Source of the DNA: Oscillospiraceae bacterium | Lineage (GTDB): Bacteria > Bacillota > Clostridia > Oscillospirales > Ruminococcaceae | Assembly: GCA_009776305.1 (NCBI GenBank) | Contig: WRLY01000001.1 | Span: forward strand, 1 to 64,000 | Reading direction: 5' to 3' | Length of the DNA: 64,000 nt | Shown: piece by piece, positions 1 through 7,608 of the stretch | Position numbering within the stretch: the first letter of the stretch is position 1 | Layout of the letters: the number at the start of each line of letters is the position of its first letter | The notes under the pieces: model-generated | The model's input: only the letters and a program-made list of their open reading frames with translations | Databases searched by the model: none | What the model was told of the DNA's origin: nothing | Made by a program: the position numbers and the translations under genes

Positions 1-645
<645 letters not shown>

Positions 646-949
646 TGTATAATCTCGTCATAGTTTGCGAGCAAACACGAAATTTGCCCCTACAACGCCA
701 TTACCTTTTGCTCAAATAAACGCTAACTTTTGCAGTTTTCTTAAAAACTGCCTAAATCAGTTTGCTTATCCGAAATTATTTTGTACCGACAGCCTTAACT
801 GCCGCTACTCTTTTGGAATTTTCAGGTTTGCAAATCTTTCTTCAAGATTTGCTATAGTTCGTTATTGTTCAATTTTCAAGGTGCTATGTGCTCCTCTGCG
901 AAGCTACGATTTCGTGATTAAAATCGCTGTCCTTAGCGACAGCTTTTTA
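646..949 (-). other. rRNA operon leader, no gene
   Basis: This stretch lies between the rRNA promoter and the 16S 5' end. On the minus strand it contains CACCTTGAAAATTGAACAAT (865-884), the sequence commonly found near 16S processing stems in Firmicutes. I see no believable protein gene; the open frame across it on the plus strand runs into the promoter and has no ribosome site. Confidence 0.7.
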
Positions 950-978
950 ATCATATCATATATTTTAACCACTGTCAA
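950..978 (-). promoter_or_regulatory. rRNA operon promoter
   Basis: On the minus strand TTGACA (973-978) and TATGAT (950-955) are separated by 17 bp, with an AT-rich upstream tract. It sits about 305 bp before the 16S 5' end. Confidence 0.88.
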
Positions 979-1113
979 GCAAATTTTTAAAAAAAATAAA
1001 AAAACGCCGATAAATTCCACGGTTTTTCTGTGTTTTTCCCGTTATAATCGCGTTTTTCAACAATAAATTTGAACACACGGCAACGTGTAATAATCTGCGC
1101 CAATACCGCTGTT

Positions 1114-1134
1114 CCGTCGGCGAATAACCGACGG
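1114..1134 (-). terminator. Weak hairpin after nrdR
   Basis: CCGTCGG and CCGACGG pair around a 7-nt loop just downstream of nrdR. There is no T-run after it on the minus strand, so it is a poor candidate for an intrinsic terminator and may only protect the transcript end. Confidence 0.35.
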
Positions 1135-1149
1135 AGTTAATTTCCCTTA

Positions 1150-1602
1150 TTATTTATTCTCTTTTGACAGCTCCGAGATAAAACTCATAAAACTCTCAAC
1201 ATCGCTGAAGTCCCTGTAAACCGACGCAAAACGAATATACGCCACATGGTCGGCATCCTTTAACTTGTGCAACACTAACTCGCCTATTTTTTCAGAAGTA
1301 ACCTCACGCTGAAATTTGTTTTTCAGCTCGGTAACAATGTCCTCAACCATATTTTCCAGTTCTTCAAGCTTGACCGGTCTCTTTATTGTCGCCCGCAACA
1401 GTCTGTCAATCAACTTCTGCCTGTCGAACGGCTCGATTCCGCCGCTGTTTTTTATAACCATCAAGGGAATGTTTTCCACTATTTCGTAAGTAGTAAACCT
1501 GCTTTTACAAGAAAGACACTCACGCCTCCTGCGGATTTTATTATCCGTAGGACGCGAGTCTATAACCCTGCTGTCTTCATAACCGCAATCTGGACATCTC
1601 AT
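1150..1602 (-). CDS. nrdR: Transcriptional repressor NrdR
   Basis: NrdR senses ATP/dATP and represses ribonucleotide reductase genes by binding NrdR boxes. The 150-residue product has the full family length: an N-terminal zinc ribbon with CPDC (residues 3-6) and CLSC (31-34), the basic stretch IRRRREC, and an ATP-cone domain over about residues 45-135. The ribosome site GAAAGGA precedes the ATG and lies at the end of the upstream TIM-barrel gene, whose stop is only 2 nt away, so the two are co-transcribed. It is the last gene of the minus-strand ylxM-ffh-sec operon. No nrd genes are in the window. Confidence 0.96.
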   Translation of the reverse strand: MRCPDCGYEDSRVIDSRPTDNKIRRRRECLSCKSRFTTYEIVENIPLMVIKNSGGIEPFDRQKLIDRLLRATIKRPVKLEELENMVEDIVTELKNKFQREVTSEKIGELVLHKLKDADHVAYIRFASVYRDFSDVESFMSFISELSKENK

Positions 1603-1604
1603 AA

Positions 1605-2411
1605 TTAATCAATCCTTTCGTTTTTACTGTCTGTATAATATTGATTTAATTTTACAATGCTGTGGTCTATTTCCGAATAATCCGAATAATTTTCACGGTA
1701 TAATTCCAAAACCATGCCTTTTTCATAATTAATTTCCGAAAGTTTTTTAAAAAAGCCGGGGAAATCAAAATTCCCGCGTCCTATGGGCAGACAGTCGCCG
1801 ACTTGTTCACAACTGTCGCTGGCGTGAACATGAACAATGCTTTCCGAAAGTTTCTCCAAAATATCAAACGCCGAACATCCTGCGCGGAGTGCCTGTTTTA
1901 AATCAAGGGTAAACTTAGCCCTGTCCCCCAACTCTTTTTTCATCTTCACCAAAAAGTCAAGGTCGCCGCTTTTACAATAAGAAACATTTTCCTGCGCTAC
2001 CGTTATACCGAATTTTTCCGCAAGCTCAAGAAGTCCCGCGTATCTTTCAAGGTATAACTCATCACTGCGGTTTACGGTCTGCTTGCTACCGCCGTGAAAA
2101 ACCATGACTTTAATGCCCCACTCGTTCATACGCTCAAAATAAAGGCGGTACGCCTCCATACACTGCTCCACCCTGCGCCGGTAGGTGGAAAAAAGGAAAA
2201 AGATTTCCCACCACGGCATGGGGTGCAAAGAAAGAATATTGAGCGAATAATCGCGGATTATCCTGCCTATATCCGACCGCACGGGGTTTTGCAGTTCGGT
2301 GTCACAGTTAGCAAAGATTTCTATATTCCGAAACCCCCGCTCCGCCAGTAAAAGCAGAGCCTCTTCCGTAAGCATAGGATAAAGAGTAGCAGTGGAAACA
2401 CCGATATACAT
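1605..2411 (-). CDS. Sugar phosphate isomerase/epimerase-like TIM-barrel protein
   Basis: The 268-residue product begins with MYIGVSTATLYP and has the alternating strand-helix pattern of the xylose isomerase-like/AP endonuclease 2 superfamily. Metal-ligand type motifs seen are VAQENVSY (Glu, about residue 150), TLDLKQAL (Asp, about 173) and HVHASDS (His, about 195-200), with a final MVLELYRENYSD Glu near residue 243. Substrate cannot be assigned. It has no clear ribosome site before the ATG, and 115 bp separate it from secF; an inverted repeat ATTGCAACGC/GCGTTGCAAT (2420-2429, 2508-2517) brackets that gap. It shares the operon with nrdR. Confidence 0.82.
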   Translation of the reverse strand: MYIGVSTATLYPMLTEEALLLLAERGFRNIEIFANCDTELQNPVRSDIGRIIRDYSLNILSLHPMPWWEIFFLFSTYRRRVEQCMEAYRLYFERMNEWGIKVMVFHGGSKQTVNRSDELYLERYAGLLELAEKFGITVAQENVSYCKSGDLDFLVKMKKELGDRAKFTLDLKQALRAGCSAFDILEKLSESIVHVHASDSCEQVGDCLPIGRGNFDFPGFFKKLSEINYEKGMVLELYRENYSDYSEIDHSIVKLNQYYTDSKNERID

Positions 2412-2526
2412 AGTATTTTATTGCAACGCCGCACATAGTTAAGTTAAATCCAAAACGCTAAATCTTTTCGCTATTTTGAATTCAAACGACTACAGCCGTT
2501 CTGTACAGCGTTGCAATCCTTTCTTT

Positions 2527-3468
2527 TTATGCCTTGCGCTTACCCTTGTTCTTATGCTCCTGCCACATAACCCAAAACGTGCCCGAAAGACAAAGCGAAG
2601 TGAAAACGCCGAAAAGCATTCCGACTAACATGGGAAACGCAAAGTTCAAAATGGTGCTTACCCCGAAAATAACCGCCACAATACTAAGCACAACCAACGC
2701 CGCCGCCGTTGAAACCGTGGTATTTACGGCACGGGACAGGGATTGCCTTACGCTCTTGTTCAAAAGTTCGCGGCTGTTAAGTTTTGTGCCGTGAAGGGAT
2801 TTGTTCTCGCGTATGCGGTCATAAATAATCAGCGTATTATTAATAGAGTAACCCATTATGGTTAAAACTACCGCCATAAAAATCGAATCAATCGGCAGAC
2901 GGAAGAACATGAAAGTCGCAACCACCGCAAGCACGTCAACCGAAAGCCCTAAAAGTGCGAACACACCGGTTGACCAACCGCCTAACTTTTTAAATCTGAT
3001 TGCTATATAAATAATAAAGAGTATAAACGAGAACACAAACGCCACAAGGCATTTCAGGAAGAAACGCAGACCCGTGCTTGCGCTTACGTTCTTGTTGCTT
3101 TCAAGCTCAATGTTGTTTTCCGGAAATTTTTCTAAAAGCGTCGCCGTTACCGTTTCCTGCTCTTCCTGTGCTAATCCCTCGCTTGTTGAAAACGAAACGT
3201 TAATAAGCCTGAGGTCGGAGCCGAACGCCTCACCTGACGTAACTGTTGCAACGCCGTAATTAAGTGCGTTTATTTCTGCCGACACCTGTTCTATATCTAC
3301 ATCCCCGCTGTGGGAATAGGTCAGAATTGTACCGCCCTTAAACTCAATTGAAATCTCCGCGCCGAAGATAATTCCCACTAACAGCGTAACTGCCAAAAGC
3401 ACTAAGGGAATAGCGATAAATATTTTTTTCTTGGAGACTATATCAAAGTCTTTTTTCTTTTCAGTCAT
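2527..3468 (-). CDS. secF: Protein translocase subunit SecF
   Basis: SecF works with SecD at the SecYEG channel and uses the proton motive force to complete protein export. The product (about 313 residues) has a first membrane helix (about 15-38), the periplasmic P1-type segment with IEFKGGTILTYSH, and five more membrane helices with the GYSINNTLIIYDRIREN motif typical of SecF. I place the start at ATG 3468, 9 nt after GGGAGGG, rather than the upstream GTG, which would overlap the ribosome site. Its start overlaps the stop of a micro-ORF carried by an intercistronic repeat. secD lies directly upstream. Confidence 0.96.
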   Translation of the reverse strand: MTEKKKDFDIVSKKKIFIAIPLVLLAVTLLVGIIFGAEISIEFKGGTILTYSHSGDVDIEQVSAEINALNYGVATVTSGEAFGSDLRLINVSFSTSEGLAQEEQETVTATLLEKFPENNIELESNKNVSASTGLRFFLKCLVAFVFSFILFIIYIAIRFKKLGGWSTGVFALLGLSVDVLAVVATFMFFRLPIDSIFMAVVLTIMGYSINNTLIIYDRIRENKSLHGTKLNSRELLNKSVRQSLSRAVNTTVSTAAALVVLSIVAVIFGVSTILNFAFPMLVGMLFGVFTSLCLSGTFWVMWQEHKNKGKRKA

Positions 3469-3542
3469 ATTATACACCCTCCCTGCCCGGCATCAATCTG
3501 CCGTGAAATAATTTTTCCTCTGATACTTGTTTTCTTTTTCAA
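3465..3542 (-). CDS. Micro-ORF of intercistronic repeat, copy C (25 aa)
   Basis: A TTG codon lies 1 nt after the secD stop and is preceded by GGGGGTGG. The frame reads MKKKTSIRGKIIS..., 25 residues, and its TGA overlaps the ATG of secF (ATGA). The same start, peptide beginning and stop/start junction appear in copies A, B and D in this window. Function unknown; it may serve translational coupling rather than make a stable peptide. Confidence 0.5.
   Translation of the reverse strand: MKKKTSIRGKIISRQIDAGQGGCII
3466..3542 (-). repeat. Intercistronic repeat, copy C (secD-secF)
   Basis: About 75 bp shared with copies at 5179-5262, 11290-11362, 11363-11435 and 29342-29400. Read on the minus strand it is TTTGAAAAAG, then ACAAGTATCAGAGG, AAAAATTATTTCA, a hairpin with arms CGGCA/TGCCG (3488-3503), and GGCAGGGAGGGTGTATAATATG with the secF ribosome site. 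Confidence 0.8.
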
Positions 3543-3543
3543 A

Positions 3544-4929
3544 TTATTCCACCCCCCGCGCATAAAGCTTGGTTTTTCTCATCGGTTTGAATTTTGAAAT
3601 GGAATAAGTCATAAGTCTTGAAGCAAAAACTCCGAAAATGAAGTTTAATATTGCACCCACCGTCAGCGTAAATCCGAAAGAATAGATTGCGCCCGCCGCG
3701 CCCGGTCCGAACATGAAGAAGATTGGCGTAAGCACTTTCGCGGCGAAACTGTCAGGAGTGCCGAACGCACCCATTAAGACAAATGAAATAATCAAAAGGG
3801 TTATATTACAGTCGAAAATAACAGAGAACGCTCTTTTATATCCCGCCTGCAACGAACCGTCCAGCGTCTTTCCGATTCTTAATTCTTCTTTTATACGCTC
3901 GCTGGTAATCACGTTTGCGTCAACGCCCATTCCGACTGAAAGAATAATACCCGCTATACCCGGAATGGTCAGGGTGAAACTGTCAGTTCCGGGGAAAAAT
4001 CCGGTTATTACCGCCAGTGTACCCATAGCCTGTCCCAAAAGCCCGAAAGTGGCTATTACCCCCAAAAGCCTGTAACGCGAAATCATAAAAATTGCAATAA
4101 CTGCAAATGCAATAACCCCCGCTATTACCATAGCGTCGAGTGCGCTCATACCGAGCGTGGGGGAAATCCTGCTGAAACTGTCGATTTCAAGCCTGAAAGG
4201 CAACGCACCGCCGTTGATTCTGTTTGCTAACGACTGCACTTCCTCTACGGTAAAATTCCCTGATATTGAAGCGCTTCCATCGGAAATCCGTTCGTTTACC
4301 ATAGGATATGAGAAACAATAATCGTCAAGCCATATAGAAATAGGAACGCCTGTTCCCGCCAATCTGCCCGTAGCGTCGGCGAACGCCTCTTTTCCGCTGT
4401 CTTTAAGCTCAAGGCTTACCTGATACTCGCGGGTATCGGGGTTATAATTCGGCGAGGCTCTTTCAACATCGGCGCCGGTAATAACTATGGGCAAATCCTC
4501 ATAGTCCTCAGCGTCCCACGGCGCACCTTCTCGGAAAGTAAGCATGGCAGTCTCGCCAAGCTCGTTTACCGCCTGTTCAGGGTCAAAAGATTCATCACCC
4601 GACTGCCACGGAAAACGCACAATAATTCTCTCGGTGGAATAGTCCACATATATTTCGTAGTCCGTGATATTTCTTGTAACCATACGGGTTTCTATAATAG
4701 ACCTTGCCGCGTCCATCTCTGTGCGGGTAGCGCTGTAACCTTCGGGCGAAGTGAATATTACGTCCACGCCTCCACGTATGTCTATGCCCCACCTAATGTC
4801 CTTAACGCCGCGTATTATGGTGGTTTCAATATCCCCGTATTGCGTATAAACGCCGAAAAGCGTCAGATACGTCAGCCCGAGAATCAACGCCACAACTACA
4901 AAGAACACGGGTTTTTTTACACTTTTCAA
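3544..4929 (-). CDS. secD: Protein translocase subunit SecD
   Basis: SecD pairs with SecF to pull exported proteins out of the SecYEG channel. The 461-residue product has an N-terminal membrane helix (about 7-28), the P1 head with DIRGGVDVIF near residue 51, and a C-terminal block of five helices beginning near residue 275 with the motifs GIAGIILSVGMGVDANVI and SERIKEEL. It starts at TTG (4929) behind GGAAGG with 8 nt spacing. The length is at the short end of SecD proteins. It lies 19 bp after khpA and is followed by the repeat copy C and secF. Confidence 0.96.
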   Translation of the reverse strand: MKSVKKPVFFVVVALILGLTYLTLFGVYTQYGDIETTIIRGVKDIRWGIDIRGGVDVIFTSPEGYSATRTEMDAARSIIETRMVTRNITDYEIYVDYSTERIIVRFPWQSGDESFDPEQAVNELGETAMLTFREGAPWDAEDYEDLPIVITGADVERASPNYNPDTREYQVSLELKDSGKEAFADATGRLAGTGVPISIWLDDYCFSYPMVNERISDGSASISGNFTVEEVQSLANRINGGALPFRLEIDSFSRISPTLGMSALDAMVIAGVIAFAVIAIFMISRYRLLGVIATFGLLGQAMGTLAVITGFFPGTDSFTLTIPGIAGIILSVGMGVDANVITSERIKEELRIGKTLDGSLQAGYKRAFSVIFDCNITLLIISFVLMGAFGTPDSFAAKVLTPIFFMFGPGAAGAIYSFGFTLTVGAILNFIFGVFASRLMTYSISKFKPMRKTKLYARGVE

Positions 4930-4948
4930 ATTTTCTTACCTTCCGTTT

Positions 4949-5182
4949 CTAATCTATTTCCACCATAACCTTTTGGTTATTGCGAACCGCGCCCGCGCGC
5001 ATTATAGCGCGAATAGCCTTGGCTATTCTGCCCTGCTTTCCGATAACTCTGCCCATATCGTCGGGCGCGACATGCAGATGATAAACGACAACGCCTTCGG
5101 CGTTAGGTTCGTCCGCTTTTATTTCAATCGCGTCCTTATCCTCAACAAGCTCGCTTACAATCGTGTACAAAAGCTCTTTCAT
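4949..5182 (-). CDS. khpA: KH-domain RNA-binding protein KhpA (YlqC)
   Basis: A 77-residue single KH domain with the GXXG loop as GKQG in MGRVIGKQGRIAKAIR (about residues 44-58). KhpA binds RNA with KhpB and affects cell division and elongation in Firmicutes. Its place between rpsP and secD is unusual only in that rimM and trmD, often found here, are missing. Its ATG overlaps the stop of the micro-ORF in repeat copy D. Confidence 0.93.
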   Translation of the reverse strand: MKELLYTIVSELVEDKDAIEIKADEPNAEGVVVYHLHVAPDDMGRVIGKQGRIAKAIRAIMRAGAVRNNQKVMVEID

Positions 5183-5253
5183 ATTAAAATACCGTCCCTG
5201 CCCGGCGCCAACGCGCCGTAAAATATTTTTCCGCTAATGCTTGATTCCTTCAT
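5179..5253 (-). CDS. Micro-ORF of intercistronic repeat, copy D (24 aa)
   Basis: Starts at ATG 5253 and reads MKESSISGKIFYGALAP..., ending in a TGA that overlaps the khpA ATG. A shorter frame TTG-AAA-AAT-CTT-GAA-AAA-TGA ends across this ATG as well, following AAGGAAG at the end of rpsP. The peptide start matches copies A-C (MKK..SIRGKIF). Evidence for translation is only the conserved stop/start junction and frame. Confidence 0.5.
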   Translation of the reverse strand: MKESSISGKIFYGALAPGRDGILI

Positions 5254-5262
5254 TTTTCAAGA
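5180..5262 (-). repeat. Intercistronic repeat, copy D (rpsP-khpA)
   Basis: Same unit as copy C: on the minus strand ATCAAGCATTAGCGG, AAAAATATTTTA, a hairpin with arms CGGCG/CGCCG (5203-5218), then GGCAGGGACGGTATTTTAATATG leading into khpA. Both arms of the hairpin differ from copy C in a pair-preserving way. Confidence 0.8.
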
Positions 5263-5271
5263 TTTTTCAAG

Positions 5272-5514
5272 CTATATGACTTCCTTTATTTTCAGGATTT
5301 TCCTGACCGTATCAGTCGGTTGCGCGCCGTCTTTAATCCATTTGCGCGCTTTGTCCGCGTCAACGCTGATAACCGACGGGTTTTTAGTCGGGTCATAATA
5401 TCCTATCTCCTCAATAAACCGCCCGTCTCTCGGATAACGCGAATCTGCAACCACTATTCTATAAAATGGTGCCTTTTTCGCTCCCATACGTTTCAGCCTG
5501 ATTTTTACTGCCAT
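5272..5514 (-). CDS. rpsP: 30S ribosomal protein S16
   Basis: S16 helps assemble the 30S subunit. The product begins [20 protein letters not shown], the family signature, and is about 80 residues long. I choose ATG 5514 because AAAGGCGG lies just before it; the longer frame adds MKGGKI, which covers this ribosome site. It lies in the ffh operon, 66 bp downstream of ffh. Confidence 0.97.
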   Translation of the reverse strand: MAVKIRLKRMGAKKAPFYRIVVADSRYPRDGRFIEEIGYYDPTKNPSVISVDADKARKWIKDGAQPTDTVRKILKIKEVI

Positions 5515-5580
5515 GATTTTACCGCCTTTCATGTAAAATGTATTTTTTATATATTTAATCGTATGATTAAATTAACGTTA

Positions 5581-6945
5581 TTAAAATTGCGGAAACCCGC
5601 CCATATCCCCCATATTCGGGAATTTGGGGAATCTTTTTTTCTTACCGCCTTTTCCCGTCATCTGCCCCATCATTTTCCTCATCATCTCGTATTGTCGCAA
5701 AAGCTCGTTTACCTCTTCAACCTTAGTCCCGCTCCCCGCCGCTATTCTGCGCTTTCTCTTAGCGTCGATTAAACTCGGGCGGACGCGCTCTTTCTTTGTC
5801 ATGGACGAAATTATTGCTTTCATGCGCGGCATTTTGCGCTCATCTATATCTTCTTCTTTTACTTTATTGCCCATTCCGGGGAGCATTTTTAAAACCGAGC
5901 TGATACTTCCCATTTTTTCAATCTGCTGAAACTGGGCGTACAGGTCGTTCATGTCGAATTTATTTTCCTGTAATCTACGGGCAAGCTTTTCCTGTTCCTT
6001 TTCGTCCACGGTGGTCTTGGCTTTTTCAATCAGGCTCAACATATCCCCCATGCCGAGAATCCGCGAAGCCATTCTGTCGGGATGAAACTGCTCCAAGTCG
6101 TCAAGCTTTTCGCCTACTCCCGCGAACTTCACAGGTCTGCCGGTGACCGCAAGCACAGACAAAGCCGCACCGCCTCTTGAGTCGCCGTCTAATTTTGTCA
6201 ATATAACGCCGGTTATACCGAGCGCGTCATTGAAACTCCCCGCTACATTTACCGCGTCCTGACCGGTCATGGAATCTATAGTTAAAAGAATTTCGTTAGG
6301 TTCAACCTTTTCCTTAATCTTTCTGAGCTCGTTCATCAGCTCTTCATCAATATGAAGTCGCCCCGCCGTGTCTAATATTAAAACGTCAAAACCGTTGTCC
6401 CTTGCAAACTTAACGCTTTCCGTCGCTATTTTAACGGGATTTTCCCGTCCCATTTCAAATACTTTAGCGCCGGCTTTTTCCCCCACGACTTTAAGCTGGT
6501 CAATCGCCGCAGGGCGGTAAATATCGCAGGCAACTAATAAAGGTCTGCGGTTCATGCCTTTCAGGTGCTTGGCAAGCTTGGCGGCGTGGGTAGTTTTACC
6601 CGCCCCCTGCAAACCGCAAAGCATTATAACACAGGGCGGCTTGGCGGGAAAATCAAGCTTTGAGAGTTTTCCGTCCGCGCCTCCCATAAGCTTTATCATC
6701 TCGTCGTTGACTATATCAATAACCTGTTGGGCGGGGGTAAGGCTGTTCATAACTTCCGAGCCGATTGCCCGCTCGGTTATTTTCCCGACGAAATCCCGCG
6801 TAACCTTAAAGTTGACGTCGGCTTCAATCAGTGCAAGCTTTACCTCGCGCATAGCGTCGCGCACATCTTTTTCGCTTAGTTTCCCTTTACCTCTAAGCCC
6901 TTTGAATACCCTGCCTAATTTATCGGATAAACCTTCAAATGCCAT
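5581..6945 (-). CDS. ffh: Signal recognition particle protein Ffh
   Basis: Ffh binds 4.5S/SRP RNA and signal sequences and delivers ribosomes to the membrane through FtsY. The 454-residue product has the N domain (1-90), G domain with GLQGAGKTTHAAK (about 110), DTAGR (about 193) and TKLDGDSRGG (about 249), and an M domain ending in a methionine-rich tail MMRKMMGQMTGKGGKKK (about 422-438). It lies 8 bp after ylxM, the usual partner. Confidence 0.98.
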   Translation of the reverse strand: MAFEGLSDKLGRVFKGLRGKGKLSEKDVRDAMREVKLALIEADVNFKVTRDFVGKITERAIGSEVMNSLTPAQQVIDIVNDEMIKLMGGADGKLSKLDFPAKPPCVIMLCGLQGAGKTTHAAKLAKHLKGMNRRPLLVACDIYRPAAIDQLKVVGEKAGAKVFEMGRENPVKIATESVKFARDNGFDVLILDTAGRLHIDEELMNELRKIKEKVEPNEILLTIDSMTGQDAVNVAGSFNDALGITGVILTKLDGDSRGGAALSVLAVTGRPVKFAGVGEKLDDLEQFHPDRMASRILGMGDMLSLIEKAKTTVDEKEQEKLARRLQENKFDMNDLYAQFQQIEKMGSISSVLKMLPGMGNKVKEEDIDERKMPRMKAIISSMTKKERVRPSLIDAKRKRRIAAGSGTKVEEVNELLRQYEMMRKMMGQMTGKGGKKKRFPKFPNMGDMGGFPQF

Positions 6946-6953
6946 AAAAACTC

Positions 6954-7304
6954 CTAAAGTTTCTTCTTGACCGCCACTAACAAATCGTCAATATCCGCCA
7001 TAACCGCTTCATTTTTCATTTCCGAGTGCATGAGCAGTCTTTCTAATTCCTCAATATCGGATTCAAGCTCGCGAAGCTTGCGGACAAGCCCTAATTTTAA
7101 CTCAAGTTCTTTTAAGTGTGCCTCACTTTTTTTAAGACAGTTCATAACCCCTTGTCTGGTTATTCCGGTAATCTCCGCAATTTCGCCCAAAGAAAGGTCT
7201 TCATCATAATAAAGCTCCATCGTGTCGCGCTGACGTTCGGTAAGCATTACCCCGTAGACGTCAAGAAGTACCGTAACCGCGAAATCCTTAGACACGGAAA
7301 TCAC
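6954..7304 (-). CDS. ylxM: YlxM/p13-family SRP-associated DNA-binding-like protein
   Basis: The 116-residue product has a sigma-factor-like helix-turn-helix (LSLGEIAEITGITRQGVMNC, about residues 34-53) and a C-terminal coiled coil. YlxM proteins stand directly before ffh in many Firmicutes and modulate SRP activity. It is the first gene of the operon, behind the promoter at 7374-7401. Confidence 0.92.
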   Translation of the reverse strand: MISVSKDFAVTVLLDVYGVMLTERQRDTMELYYDEDLSLGEIAEITGITRQGVMNCLKKSEAHLKELELKLGLVRKLRELESDIEELERLLMHSEMKNEAVMADIDDLLVAVKKKL

Positions 7305-7373
7305 CTCTTTTGCAACGCGTCATTACCATGCGCGTCCGAATCATGTAAACCCCGTTTCGTTTACACTTTATAA

Positions 7374-7401
7374 ATTATAACATATTTTTTTAAAATGTCA
7401 A
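7374..7401 (-). promoter_or_regulatory. Promoter of the ylxM-ffh-rpsP-khpA-secDF-nrdR operon
   Basis: On the minus strand TTGACA (7396-7401) and TATAAT (7374-7379) are 16 bp apart. It lies 70 bp before ylxM in the divergent gap to the EF-G-like gene. Confidence 0.82.
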
Positions 7402-7499
7402 TATGTATTGAAAATATTTTTTTCGCATAAATTTTTAATTTTTGTAGATATTATACAAAACGCGGTAGCAAAATTTTACGTCGGGATTTAAAAAACTTA

Positions 7500-7528
7500 T
7501 AGCTTTTTTGTTCAAAATATAGTATAAT
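7500..7528 (+). promoter_or_regulatory. Possible promoter of the EF-G-like gene
   Basis: TATAAT at 7523-7528 preceded by AGTA, but the -35 at the right distance (TAGCTT) is poor. It is the only good -10 in the gap upstream of 7609. Confidence 0.45.
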
Positions 7529-7608
7529 GTTCTTTGACGTGTGAAAATATATAGCTATTTAACACATTAAACATATCACGTACAGCAATTAGGAAGGAAG
7601 AATAATTT

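Noticed and set aside
665-1066. Plus-strand open frame of 133 codons next to the 16S gene
   Set aside because: It lies antisense in the rRNA leader and across the rRNA promoter, with no ribosome site and no family-like sequence.
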